Shown: positions 42,463 to 50,254 of the stretch, piece by piece
How the letters are laid out: each line of letters starts with the position of its first letter
Numbering within the stretch: the first letter of the stretch is position 1
Assembly: GCA_002403095.1 (NCBI GenBank)
Contig: DHHC01000016.1
Span: 87,767-151,766 of the forward strand
Reading direction: 5' to 3'
DNA: 64,000 bases
DNA from: Leptolinea sp. UBA4782
GTDB taxonomy: Bacteria; Chloroflexota; Anaerolineae; Anaerolineales; Anaerolineaceae
Translations under genes and position numbers: made by a program
Notes under the pieces: model-generated
Database searches by the model: none
What the model saw: the letters and a program-made list of their open reading frames with translations, nothing else
Told to the model about the DNA's origin: nothing

Positions 42463-43185
42463 TTGAATATTCTCCCTTTGTTCATGCCGCATAACCACGG
42501 TATCGCTGGAAGCTCTTCAACGTTCGGCAAAGACCATGATTTATGGCATGACACCACTTTCAGTCTCTCTGAGATCATTGCCTACTCTTACAGCCCGGCA
42601 ACTGTACCCGTCTATGCCGAAGACGGGTATATCAGCACCGTGATCGCACTGGCCAGGCATGCTGATTCATTCGGCACAAGCAACGGCAACCATATCACCC
42701 AAACGGCAGCATATGCCAGGACACTCGGTAAGAAACTCGGCTGCAGCGCAGAGGATATTGTAACCTTATCGCTGGCAGGGTTACTGCATGATGTAGGGAA
42801 AGCCTTCATCCCCGAAGCGATCCTAACCAAACCCGGCGGTCTCAGTGCAACCGAGTGGATGATTATGCAGCAGCACCCGGTCCTGGGCGTTCGGATTTTG
42901 CGGCCTGTGGTCAAACTCAGCCCCGCCTTGCCCATTATACTTTCGCACCACGAGCACTACGATGGCAGCGGTTATCCAAACAAACTGAGCGGTGAAGAGA
43001 TTCCATTTGGGGCGCGCATCATCTCTGTTGTGGATGCGTTTACAACCATGACCAACGGCCGGGTGTATCAGAAAGAAATGACACGGGAAGAAGCTTCGCT
43101 AGAACTGGTGAGGTGCAGCGGGAAGCAATTCGACGGTTTTGTAACAGAAGCATTCCTGGAAATTTTGAAAGAAGAAAAGAACTAG
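42463..43185 (+). CDS. HD-GYP domain protein, putative cyclic-di-GMP phosphodiesterase
   Basis: A 240-residue protein with a TTG start preceded by AGGAGA. An about 55-residue N-terminal extension leads into an HD-GYP domain. All metal and signature residues are visible: the first His in GNHITQTAAYA, HD in GLLHDVGKAF (His109, Asp110), His in QQHPVLGVRIL, and HHEHYDGSGYPNKLSGEEIP (about 162-181), followed by Asp in SVVDAFTTMT. The family hydrolyses cyclic di-GMP or related dinucleotides. It is the last gene of the cassette and ends before a bidirectional terminator, so it probably links the cassette to second-messenger signalling. Confidence 0.88.
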   Translation: MNILPLFMPHNHGIAGSSSTFGKDHDLWHDTTFSLSEIIAYSYSPATVPVYAEDGYISTVIALARHADSFGTSNGNHITQTAAYARTLGKKLGCSAEDIVTLSLAGLLHDVGKAFIPEAILTKPGGLSATEWMIMQQHPVLGVRILRPVVKLSPALPIILSHHEHYDGSGYPNKLSGEEIPFGARIISVVDAFTTMTNGRVYQKEMTREEASLELVRCSGKQFDGFVTEAFLEILKEEKN

Positions 43186-43213
43186 CTAGTCAGTATTTTT
43201 ACATAACCAAACA

Positions 43214-43235
43214 AAAAAACCCTTTTGGGTTTTTT
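43214..43235. terminator. Bidirectional terminator between the HD-GYP gene and dnaA
   Basis: AAAAAACCC / GGGTTTTTT, 9-bp stem with a TTTT loop, T-rich on both sides. It can end the plus-strand HD-GYP cassette and the convergent dnaA transcript. Confidence 0.85.
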
Positions 43236-43261
43236 GTCTTTAACTGAGAGATTACCACTGG

Positions 43262-44587
43262 TTACACATACATATGTTCCCGGATGCTCAGGATCTGTTT
43301 CCTTAGCCGGTCATCCCTCTCCATCAGGTCGGCCACTTTATCACAAGCGTACATCACAGTCGTATGATCCCTGCCGCCCAGGGTTGCGCCTATCTGCGGA
43401 AGCGAAGCATTTACTTCCTCGCGCAGCAGGTACATGGCAACCTGGCGGGGCAAAGCCACCTCACGCGTGCGTTCTCTTCCGCGCAACTGGTCAATGGTGA
43501 GCCCAAAAGCCGAAGCTACCGCTTCAACTACCTGGTTAGAATCAACCTGGCTGCGTTGCGGGATCAGGTCTGCCAGGGCAGAATTCACCAGGGCTGTACT
43601 GATTTCCTGTCCGCTCAATTCGGAATATGCCAGCACACGGGTGAGGGCGCCCTCAAGTTCGCGGATGTTGGATTGGATCTGGCGGGCGATCAATTCCAGT
43701 ATCCCGGCCGGTACCTCTTTCCCTGCACGCTCTGCTTTTGAGCGCAGGATGGCAATCCGGGTTTCCAGGTCTGGCGGCTGCAAGTCCACCGTCAGTCCCC
43801 ATTCAAACCGGGAGCGCAGCCTCTCCTCAAGAGTCACCATGGCCTTGGGAGGACGGTCAGAAGATATGATGATCTGTTTATCCTGTCCGTGCAGGGTGTT
43901 AAAGGTGTGGAAGAATTCTTCCTGAGTAGATTCTTTTCCGGCAATAAACTGGATATCATCGATCAGGAGCACATCCACATTGCGGTAGCGGTCGCGGAAG
44001 TCTGACGTGTTATGGGAGCGGATCGAATTGATCAGGTCGTTGGTGAATTCCTCAGAGGATGCATACACCACTTCCAGGTCCTGTTGCACACAGGCATTGC
44101 CAATGGCATGCAGCAGGTGCGTTTTTCCCAACCCAACCCCGCCGTACAGGAAAAGCGGATTGTAAGCCCGGGCGGGATTCTCTGCAACAGCCATGCAGGC
44201 AGCATGAGCAAGGCGGTTGCTAGCGCCCACCACAAAGGATTGGAAGGTATAGCGCTGGTTGACGACCGGGTTGGTGCGGGGTGATGCCGGCTGGTTTTCG
44301 CTTTGCCGGGTTTCTTCCTGGGCAATCTGAACCTCGTCTTCATGGTGGCTGACAACAAATGTCACCGTTTGTGGCGCACCCATCAACCCGGTTAACAGGC
44401 GCACCACCGTATCCGACAGGCGGCTGGCCAGCCAATCCCTGGCATAAGCATTCTGTACACCGACCTTAAAATTGCAGTCTTGATGCGTGATCAGTTCGGT
44501 GTTGCGCACCCAGGTATCGTAAGCTGCTTTGGACATATCCATCTGCAGTTGACCGAGTGCGGCCTGCCAGGCTTGCTGTGGGTTCAT
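43262..44587 (-). CDS. dnaA: Chromosomal replication initiator DnaA
   Basis: A 441-residue DnaA, which binds DnaA boxes at the origin and opens DNA. Domain I is at residues 1-80 (WQAALGQLQMDMSKAAYDTW). The AAA+ domain has Walker A YGGVGLGKTHLL, Walker B VLLIDDIQFI and the sensor/arginine segment. Domain IV has the box-binding signature LPQIGATLGGRDHTTVMYA. Ribosome binding site AGGAGGAG. No dnaN, recF or gyrB neighbour is present, so dnaA stands alone. Its upstream region is rich in inverted repeats. Confidence 0.97.
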   Translation of the reverse strand: MNPQQAWQAALGQLQMDMSKAAYDTWVRNTELITHQDCNFKVGVQNAYARDWLASRLSDTVVRLLTGLMGAPQTVTFVVSHHEDEVQIAQEETRQSENQPASPRTNPVVNQRYTFQSFVVGASNRLAHAACMAVAENPARAYNPLFLYGGVGLGKTHLLHAIGNACVQQDLEVVYASSEEFTNDLINSIRSHNTSDFRDRYRNVDVLLIDDIQFIAGKESTQEEFFHTFNTLHGQDKQIIISSDRPPKAMVTLEERLRSRFEWGLTVDLQPPDLETRIAILRSKAERAGKEVPAGILELIARQIQSNIRELEGALTRVLAYSELSGQEISTALVNSALADLIPQRSQVDSNQVVEAVASAFGLTIDQLRGRERTREVALPRQVAMYLLREEVNASLPQIGATLGGRDHTTVMYACDKVADLMERDDRLRKQILSIREHMYV

Positions 44588-45030
44588 GAGCTTCTCCTCC
44601 TAGAAGGCGTTCCCCAAATATGTGCGTTAAACTACACTATCTTACCGATCTCAGGATAGCGACAGTTATACAATCCCTGGGTTGAAGTATTGAATTAGGG
44701 CAACGGGCTTTGTTACAGCTCGTTATTCGGGTAACAATATTCTAGCAGATTGAGGCTGAATCAACAAGTTGATTCACCTACGCCTGTCTAAAAAGAATCT
44801 GAATTTTAAGGATTCTTACCTTAACAAAACGATTCTCAGAACGGATGTTCACTGGGTTATACGCAATCAAAAACAGGCATATTGGTAGGGTGCAATGAAC
44901 AGGGTACCCCTATATGTAGGGTGTAAACCGCATATTTGAAAATTTGTCCCATATATGGGGGACGATTCCTTAAACCATTACATCGATTGTTAAACTTACC
45001 TGAGAAAGATTCTTATGTATATTTGTGAAT
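44588..45030. other. Repeat-rich non-coding region upstream of dnaA; candidate oriC or autoregulatory region
   Basis: This 443-nt AT-rich stretch has no plausible gene. It contains three perfect inverted repeats: 44757-44765 with 44768-44776; 44793-44799 with 44811-44817; and palindrome CCCATATATGGG at 44948-44959. GTAGGGTG is directly repeated at 44885 and 44916, 31 bp apart. GATTC or GAATC occurs eight times in 44758-45031. DnaA-box-like nonamers against TTATnCACA are TTATACAAT (44666, 7/9), TTATACGCA (44857, 8/9) and TGATTCACC (44770, 7/9). None is perfect, so an origin is possible, not proven. It must also contain the dnaA promoter. Confidence 0.45.
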
Positions 45031-46332
45031 CTATCCAGGTCTATTTTGCAGCATTAATCGCACTGCACGCCTGGCGATCTCTACTGCGAAATTCGTGCCC
45101 CTGTCCCATGGATAGACCTGGCTCATACTGGCAAAATATAGCCCTTTGACGGGTGTTTGGATTGCCGGAATATTGCGCGAGTGATTAATCAGGGGGACAG
45201 GCTGGGCATAGTTGGCCTTGAAAAGCCAGCTCTTGCGTACCCAATCCCGTGTGACATCCGGGTTGATCCGCTGCAATGCAGGCAGGAACTTATCCAGCAA
45301 TTCTTCCTTATCCATCTGGAAGTACTCATGGTCCGCCGGCAGGTAATCACCCATATAGATGATATGGTCCCCACCGAAATATTCCGGTTTCAGGTAATTG
45401 GTGTGCTCCACCAGAGCCAGGAAAGGAAATCCGGCATTCTTGGGCAGGTTGAACCAGTAATACCCTTTTTCAGACAGTCGGTGTTTTAAGGCTACGGTCA
45501 TTACAACGGCACCAAGGCTTTTGAGCGAAAGCAGCCCTTTGAGGTAATCCTCGGGAAGCTGGGGAGCCAGCTTTGAAAGCAAGGCAGGTGAAGTTGTCAC
45601 CAGCACCTGGTCATACTCCCTGTTCTCCCCGCCGGTGCTGATTTCCAGCAATCCATTTTCGCGGGATGAGATTCGGTTTACCGGGGTGGAAAGGGCGATC
45701 TCAACCCCCAACGCACGCAGCCTGGCTGTGAACAGGTCACAAAAAGCCTGGAAACCGCCCCGGAAAGTAGCCAGCCGGGTGGTGCGGGCATGCAGGCGCG
45801 CCCACAACCAGGCCATGGTCACCTGCCGGGCGTAGGTTTCGCCGAATTTTCCAATCACCATCGGCTCCCACATTTCCTCATAGACCTTATTGCCTGCCCA
45901 TTTCCGCATCCACTCATCGATGGTATATTTTTCAAGCGCTTGCCAGTTTTTAGTGACACGCAGGAAAAGCGCTACCAGCCCGAAACGGATCTTATTAATC
46001 CCCCACCCCAGCCCGGGGTACATGGCCGCGGCCGGGATTGAGTCGAACGGGTAGAACTTGCCTTTGTAGTACATGACTGTAACCGGCTTGGGGATCACCA
46101 CCTGGTCGGATAGTCCCAGCTCATTGATCAACCCCATCATGTGCTCATCGCTGGTGAACCAGTGGTGGTAGAACTTCTCCACACTCCAATCCCAACCCTC
46201 GTCCTTAAAACCAGAAGCCAGGCCGCCTACATGATCAGAGCTTTCAAACACTGTGACTTCATGCCCCTGCCGGCTGAGGTCATACGCAGCCGCCATTCCA
46301 CCAATTCCTGCTCCGATCACTGCAACTCTCAT
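45031..46332 (-). CDS. FAD-dependent amine oxidase / protoporphyrinogen-oxidase-like protein
   Basis: A 433-residue flavoprotein. The N-terminus is a standard dinucleotide-binding fold VIGAGIGGMAAAYDLSRQGH followed by the FAD-contacting E (VTVFESSDHVGGLASGF). The middle (MWEPMVIGKFGETYARQVTM) and the C-terminal GLYFASMSQVYPWDRG with a closing FAD motif place it among NAD(P)-binding amine-oxidase/UDP-galactopyranose-mutase-like proteins. The substrate is not clear; carotenoid, sugar-nucleotide and porphyrin relatives all exist. The upstream flippase-like gene ends 30 nt before its ATG, so they may be co-transcribed. Confidence 0.82.
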   Translation of the reverse strand: MRVAVIGAGIGGMAAAYDLSRQGHEVTVFESSDHVGGLASGFKDEGWDWSVEKFYHHWFTSDEHMMGLINELGLSDQVVIPKPVTVMYYKGKFYPFDSIPAAAMYPGLGWGINKIRFGLVALFLRVTKNWQALEKYTIDEWMRKWAGNKVYEEMWEPMVIGKFGETYARQVTMAWLWARLHARTTRLATFRGGFQAFCDLFTARLRALGVEIALSTPVNRISSRENGLLEISTGGENREYDQVLVTTSPALLSKLAPQLPEDYLKGLLSLKSLGAVVMTVALKHRLSEKGYYWFNLPKNAGFPFLALVEHTNYLKPEYFGGDHIIYMGDYLPADHEYFQMDKEELLDKFLPALQRINPDVTRDWVRKSWLFKANYAQPVPLINHSRNIPAIQTPVKGLYFASMSQVYPWDRGTNFAVEIARRAVRLMLQNRPG

Positions 46333-46362
46333 GTCAACTCCTGTTTGCTGCCAGTATAGGCA

Positions 46363-47433
46363 TTATGGATTGTTTTTATCCGGTACAGATTCTAGAGGGT
46401 CCACCTGGCTTCCAACATCCTGTTCCTGCTCTTGCCGCGATTCCGCTGTCACCTGCTTTCCCCAGCGCAGCGGCTGGCGCAGGTAGTAATAGGCGCCCAG
46501 GATTGTGATGGGGAACCATAAAGCCGCATGCAACACCAAGGTATAGGCGGTTGCCATTTCACGCGGCACCCCGTAGGCAGCCAGCACGGCAATCCCGGGC
46601 GCATCGAATGTGCCTATATAACCCGGCGCTGACGGGATGGTGGTTGCCAGGTTAACGATCCCGTTCATCAGCATCAGGGCAAAGAAACTTACTTCGAAGT
46701 CGAACGCATGCATGACGAACCAGTACTTGCCGGTTTCAAACAACCAGATGATCACTGTGGTCAGCAAAACCATCAGTGCATCTGCCGGCGAACGCAGCGA
46801 TTCCAGCCCGCTCATGAACCTGAGGACAATGCCGAGGGTCTTCTCACGGATGCGAGAGGGTACTACCTTGTTAACTACCATTGTAATCAAGCGCTCGGCA
46901 GGTTTGGGGAACATGGCAGCTAACAAGAAGACCAGCAGCACCGCAAAAAAGATCACCGCACCCCAAATGGCTAGCGACCGGATACTGCCGACAAACCCGG
47001 AGCTGCCTGTCAGGTGAGCAACAGCCCCCAGGTTAAGAAAGACAAATCCAAGCATCACCACACCGTCGAATATGCGCTCGACGATCACAGTGGCGAGGGA
47101 GGCAGAGACCGGCACTTCGTGCCGGTCTTTCAGGATCACTGCCCTCAGGACCTCGCCGGCACGGGCAACAAAGATGTTATTGCCCATATACCCGATTGCC
47201 ACAATGGGAAACATCGAACGGGTCGGGATCTTCTTCAACGGGCGCAGCAGGTAGTGCCACCGCCAGGCTCGAACATAAACACCCATAAAATAGACGGCTA
47301 TGCCTGGCAGCAGCCAGATGTAGCGGGCATGCTTAACAGCCTGCCATGCTTCACCCAGGTGCAGACCGTTCAGCGCAAAGTAAAGAAATACAATACTGAT
47401 GACGATCCCAAGCCAGGTTTGCCAGTGTTTCAT
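46363..47433 (-). CDS. Flippase-like (UPF0104/LPG synthase TM-region) membrane protein
   Basis: About 356 residues with roughly eight hydrophobic segments. The motif MGNNIFVARAGEVLRAVILK and VIVERIFDGVVMLGFVF are characteristic of the lysylphosphatidylglycerol-synthase TM-region / AglD family, which is linked to lipid flipping or lipid-linked glycan transfer. The conserved TTIPSAPGYIGTFDAPGI is near the C-terminal third. I use the ATG at 47433 because a near-perfect promoter ends 7 nt before it. The longer reading that begins with TTG at 47469 starts inside the -35 hexamer. The message is probably leaderless. Confidence 0.85.
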   Translation of the reverse strand: MKHWQTWLGIVISIVFLYFALNGLHLGEAWQAVKHARYIWLLPGIAVYFMGVYVRAWRWHYLLRPLKKIPTRSMFPIVAIGYMGNNIFVARAGEVLRAVILKDRHEVPVSASLATVIVERIFDGVVMLGFVFLNLGAVAHLTGSSGFVGSIRSLAIWGAVIFFAVLLVFLLAAMFPKPAERLITMVVNKVVPSRIREKTLGIVLRFMSGLESLRSPADALMVLLTTVIIWLFETGKYWFVMHAFDFEVSFFALMLMNGIVNLATTIPSAPGYIGTFDAPGIAVLAAYGVPREMATAYTLVLHAALWFPITILGAYYYLRQPLRWGKQVTAESRQEQEQDVGSQVDPLESVPDKNNP

Positions 47434-47440
47434 AAGGGTC

Positions 47441-47469
47441 ATTATACTAAGGCGGATACCCAATATCAA
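47441..47469 (-). promoter_or_regulatory. Promoter of the flippase-like gene, leaderless
   Basis: Minus strand TTGATA (47469-47464), 17-nt spacer, TATAAT (47446-47441), 7 nt before the ATG. It lies between the stop of the DUF4173 gene and this start. Confidence 0.75.
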
Positions 47470-47475
47470 GCAGTA

Positions 47476-49056
47476 TTAATCAAACACATCCTGAATGGGA
47501 TAGCACTCCTGCCATGATCCATTGACTTTTACAAACGCGGTACCCTCCCTGACCTTAACCGGGTATGCCGAAAGGAAATCGGACCCGGATGGCTGCATGT
47601 TCTTCAACCAGCTGTCGGGAAGGGTAAAAGATTGCCAGGGTTTATCCTCCTGGAGGTTGAAATCATAAACCTTGCAAGCGACGTTTGCGCCCAGGGCATC
47701 TTTGATTTCCGGCATATTACCACTATCCTGGTATTCTCTGAGCATCACCGGCAGGGCATCAGCAGAGAGAGATGCAAGGTACTGGCTGTCTAAATCCTCG
47801 CCTGCAGCAGCCCGCTGAATGTTTTTCCCTGCCACGAATCCGTCCAGGTTGACGAAGGCAAGATTCAGGCTGTAGCCGGCAGCAAAAAGGATCAGTAGCA
47901 AGGCAAACCGCGCCCGTTTCTTCAACACCTCCAGCAGGGCGCTGCCAGCCAGCAAACCAGCCAGCCAGAAAATAAAGAAATGGGTATAAGTCCTCAAGCG
48001 GGTGAAACCATAAGCGCTTTCATACAGTTGCAGCCTGGTGAACGCAGAAGCCAAAATCACCATCACCAGGGCAAACATCAGCAGGCTCAACCCGGTGAAT
48101 ATTCCTTTCTGCCATTTCTGTTTCCATTTGCACACCGCGGAAAAGACCAGGTAGAGCAATAGCGTGAAAACCGTCACCATCACCAGTTCATTAAATCCAC
48201 GTCTGGCATATTCCGAATAGGTAAACCCGGTTTCCGAAATATTCGCCTGCCCGCCAAACAGGTAGCGCACCTGGATCGAAACGAACAAACCGAAAAGGAT
48301 ATTGACCAGGGAAAGGACAATAGTTCCTTCTATCCAGCCCAGGAAGGGATGCACAAGCTCCTTGCCGGCTTCTTCTGCCTTCTCCGGCTTATGGATGGCA
48401 TGCAGCAATACCCCAAAGAACAGCACCGCCAGGATAAGCACAAATACAGTCCGGAAGATATACTCAGGCAGCCTGTCGAGGTCAAGGAACTTGAAGAACA
48501 ATTCCACCTGGTTTGAGAAGACCAGGTCAGCGGACACCAGCAGGATGGTCAGTACCCCCAGGATCGGCAGGGCGATCACCAAACCAATCAATATGGGGGC
48601 AGCTTTCCGTAAGCTCCTTGAAAAACCACCTTCACCGTTTTGCGGGCTGGCGTACGCATGCAGCGCCTGGAACGGACGGGTTACAGCGCTCCAGGCAAGC
48701 ATAAAGAAGGCAATCAGGTGATCGAGGATGGCGTTTTTCATCCAGATTCCAACCGGGAAATCGGCCGCCGCCAGGGTGAGCGCAGCCAGCGCAGTAGCTC
48801 CAGCCGCAAATCGCGTCAATGGTTCCTGCCGGATGAACACCACCACCGAAAGCCCCACACTGATGAGCAGCAGGACAATGCTGGTCCACCTGACAGGATT
48901 CCTGGCTGACAGCGCAGATGCAATTAATGCAGCTGCTGCCAGGGTGATCCAGATCGGATAAGAGATACCGGGAGTCTTAGACCAGAACAGGAAATCCACT
49001 AGCCAGGCCAGGATGAATCCAAACAGGAACAACACCCATCTATTATTGGTTTTCAT
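47476..49056 (-). CDS. DUF4173 family membrane protein
   Basis: A 526-residue integral membrane protein with about eleven hydrophobic helices, matching the DUF4173 (formerly DUF4153) pattern: LFGFILAWLVDFLFW start, a central EGTIVLSLVNILFGLFVSIQ and GYSLNLAFVNLDGFVAGKNI near the end. The last about 130 residues are soluble (ALPVMLREYQDSGNMPEI) and carry the conserved W. Function unknown; some members lie beside two-component or sigma systems. The ATG is 4 nt after the stop of a 42-residue ORF, so the two are one unit. Confidence 0.85.
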   Translation of the reverse strand: MKTNNRWVLFLFGFILAWLVDFLFWSKTPGISYPIWITLAAAALIASALSARNPVRWTSIVLLLISVGLSVVVFIRQEPLTRFAAGATALAALTLAAADFPVGIWMKNAILDHLIAFFMLAWSAVTRPFQALHAYASPQNGEGGFSRSLRKAAPILIGLVIALPILGVLTILLVSADLVFSNQVELFFKFLDLDRLPEYIFRTVFVLILAVLFFGVLLHAIHKPEKAEEAGKELVHPFLGWIEGTIVLSLVNILFGLFVSIQVRYLFGGQANISETGFTYSEYARRGFNELVMVTVFTLLLYLVFSAVCKWKQKWQKGIFTGLSLLMFALVMVILASAFTRLQLYESAYGFTRLRTYTHFFIFWLAGLLAGSALLEVLKKRARFALLLILFAAGYSLNLAFVNLDGFVAGKNIQRAAAGEDLDSQYLASLSADALPVMLREYQDSGNMPEIKDALGANVACKVYDFNLQEDKPWQSFTLPDSWLKNMQPSGSDFLSAYPVKVREGTAFVKVNGSWQECYPIQDVFD

Positions 49057-49060
49057 GGTT

Positions 49061-49189
49061 TTATTTGACGAGCAGCGCCAGGATCCAGGAAATGATGATC
49101 ATGATTGACAGAAAAACAAGGACAATTCGTTTCCAGTCTGTTTTGCGCGACTCGCTGCGAACTCCTTTTGATTGTTCAGATTTAGGCAT
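49061..49189 (-). CDS. 42-residue single-span membrane protein
   Basis: A short ORF with Shine-Dalgarno GGAG about 11 nt before ATG. It encodes a basic, Ser/Lys/Arg-rich head (MPKSEQSKGVRSESRKTDWK) and one membrane helix (RIVLVFLSIMIIISWILALL) ending VK. It lies 4 nt upstream of the DUF4173 gene and could be a small partner of it. I recognise no family. Confidence 0.6.
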   Translation of the reverse strand: MPKSEQSKGVRSESRKTDWKRIVLVFLSIMIIISWILALLVK

Positions 49190-49254
49190 TTTTTCGTTAC
49201 TCCATTTCCTTGTTCGCCTGTCAATCTGCAGGCATTGTAGCTGTCAAAACCTAT

Positions 49255-49287
49255 CAAAAACTCCCCTCCTGGTATCAGAAGGGGAGT
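49255..49287 (-). terminator. Terminator of the FmdB-like gene
   Basis: Minus-strand ACTCCCCT / AGGGGAGT, 8-bp stem with a 12-nt loop, then TTTTTGATAGG. It begins 20 nt after the stop. Confidence 0.8.
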
Positions 49288-49306
49288 GGTTTTTCAGGAG
49301 ATTGGT

Positions 49307-49627
49307 TCAGTCGGCTTTATCACTTTTCGGCGCCGCCGGTGTGCTTTCGGGTTTTGGGGCGCTTTCGGCAGCTTTATCTGTGTGGGTTTCTGTTGGGTGC
49401 GCAGAAGTTTTATCTTCATGGCTGCTCGACCATTTTTGACCGGATGGCGACCGGTTATCGGTAGCATAAAACCCTTTGCCCTTGAAGACAATGCCAACCG
49501 GTAAATATACCTTGCGCAAAGATTTATGGTTGCATTCAGGGCAGCGGGTCAGGGGCGAATCACTGAATTTTTGAGTCTGGTCGAACTGTACTCCACAGTT
49601 CTCGCACCGATAAGTATAAACTGGCAT
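49307..49627 (-). CDS. FmdB-family zinc ribbon protein
   Basis: A 106-residue protein. The N-terminal zinc ribbon is a four-Cys site, YRCENCGVQFDQ and RCPECNHKSLRKVY, typical of the FmdB regulatory family. GIVFKGKGFYATDNRS follows the ribbon, and the last about 45 residues are a Ser/Ala/Thr/Glu-rich disordered tail. The family is thought to regulate expression, by analogy with the FmdB of formamide/acetamide genes; its target here is unknown. It has its own promoter and terminator. Confidence 0.9.
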   Translation of the reverse strand: MPVYTYRCENCGVQFDQTQKFSDSPLTRCPECNHKSLRKVYLPVGIVFKGKGFYATDNRSPSGQKWSSSHEDKTSAHPTETHTDKAAESAPKPESTPAAPKSDKAD

Positions 49628-49665
49628 AATGCTGCATTCCTTCTTTCTGTTTACTGCAAAAATTG

Positions 49666-49694
49666 ATTATAGTCTTATATTGGGCTGTTAGCAA
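49666..49694 (-). promoter_or_regulatory. Promoter of the FmdB-like gene
   Basis: Minus strand TTGCTA (49694-49689), 17-nt spacer, TATAAT (49671-49666), about 39 nt before the ATG. Confidence 0.7.
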
Positions 49695-50024
49695 GACACA
49701 CTAACAAATCTCTGATATTTCAAACAGGATGTCATTTTTAAGAGTTGCAGGGTGCTGTTGGCAGCATGTAATGCTCACTATGATATGAATGCCATGGATT
49801 CAGGGAAATTCTTCGCGATGCTGATGCTGTTAATAAGCTGCCACCGCACCATTCAGCGAGGTGACCTGCGAACGCACCCTACAAAACCTGTGTAAACGCA
49901 ATGGCAAGGTTGAAAGAATAAAACAAAAAATTATGAAGAACAGGACCTCTGTTGAAAATCTGGTGAAAAATGTGCCTCCTGATTAAATCTAGAATTAGAA
50001 CCCGAATAATCCAGTTTGAGAAAA
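49695..50024. other. Non-coding gap, nothing assigned
   Basis: About 330 nt between the FmdB promoter and the metK promoter. It holds a small hairpin (TGCTG-TTGG-CAGCA, 49753-49766) and no convincing ORF, terminator or known RNA. It may be the remains of a gene. Confidence 0.4.
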
Positions 50025-50051
50025 TTGACAATCATGTTCGAGTGTGATAAT
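50025..50051 (+). promoter_or_regulatory. Promoter of the SAM riboswitch / metK
   Basis: TTGACA (50025-50030), then GATAAT (50046-50051) with an upstream TG at 50043-50044, an extended -10 with a short 15-nt spacer. TAATAT at 50048-50053 gives the alternative 17-nt spacing. Confidence 0.65.
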
Positions 50052-50078
50052 ATCTCGACATAAACTCGCCCCAAGGCG

Positions 50079-50190
50079 CTTCTATCCAGAGAGGTGGAGG
50101 GACCGGCCCGTTGAAACCTCGGCAACCTGAAACAGCGTAAAGTTGGTTCAAGGTGCCAATTCCGGCAGAAAAAGATCTGGAAGATAGGAG
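50079..50190 (+). promoter_or_regulatory. SAM-I (S-box) riboswitch
   Basis: The S-box pattern is complete: P1 strand CTTCTATC (50079-50086), the conserved CCAGAGAGGTGGAGGGACCG, GAAACCTCGGCAACC, AAGGTGCCAATTCC, and closing strand GATAGGAG (50183-50190). P1 pairs over 8 bp with one G-T. It senses S-adenosylmethionine and, with the following terminator, should turn off metK when SAM is abundant. Confidence 0.95.
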
Positions 50191-50207
50191 GGTACGCAAA
50201 CTTCATT

Positions 50208-50241
50208 GATTGCCCCTCTTCAAAGATGGGGCAATCTTTTT
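50208..50241 (+). terminator. Riboswitch-controlled terminator upstream of metK
   Basis: GATTGCCCC / GGGGCAATC, 9-bp stem with an 11-nt loop, followed by TTTTT. It lies between the SAM aptamer and the metK ribosome binding site. Confidence 0.9.
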
Positions 50242-50254
50242 AATGGAGGTCTTT

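Noticed and set aside
50210..50254. TTG start of metK at 50210
   Set aside because: Falls within the riboswitch terminator stem; the ATG at 50255 has a good ribosome binding site and matches the family N-terminus.
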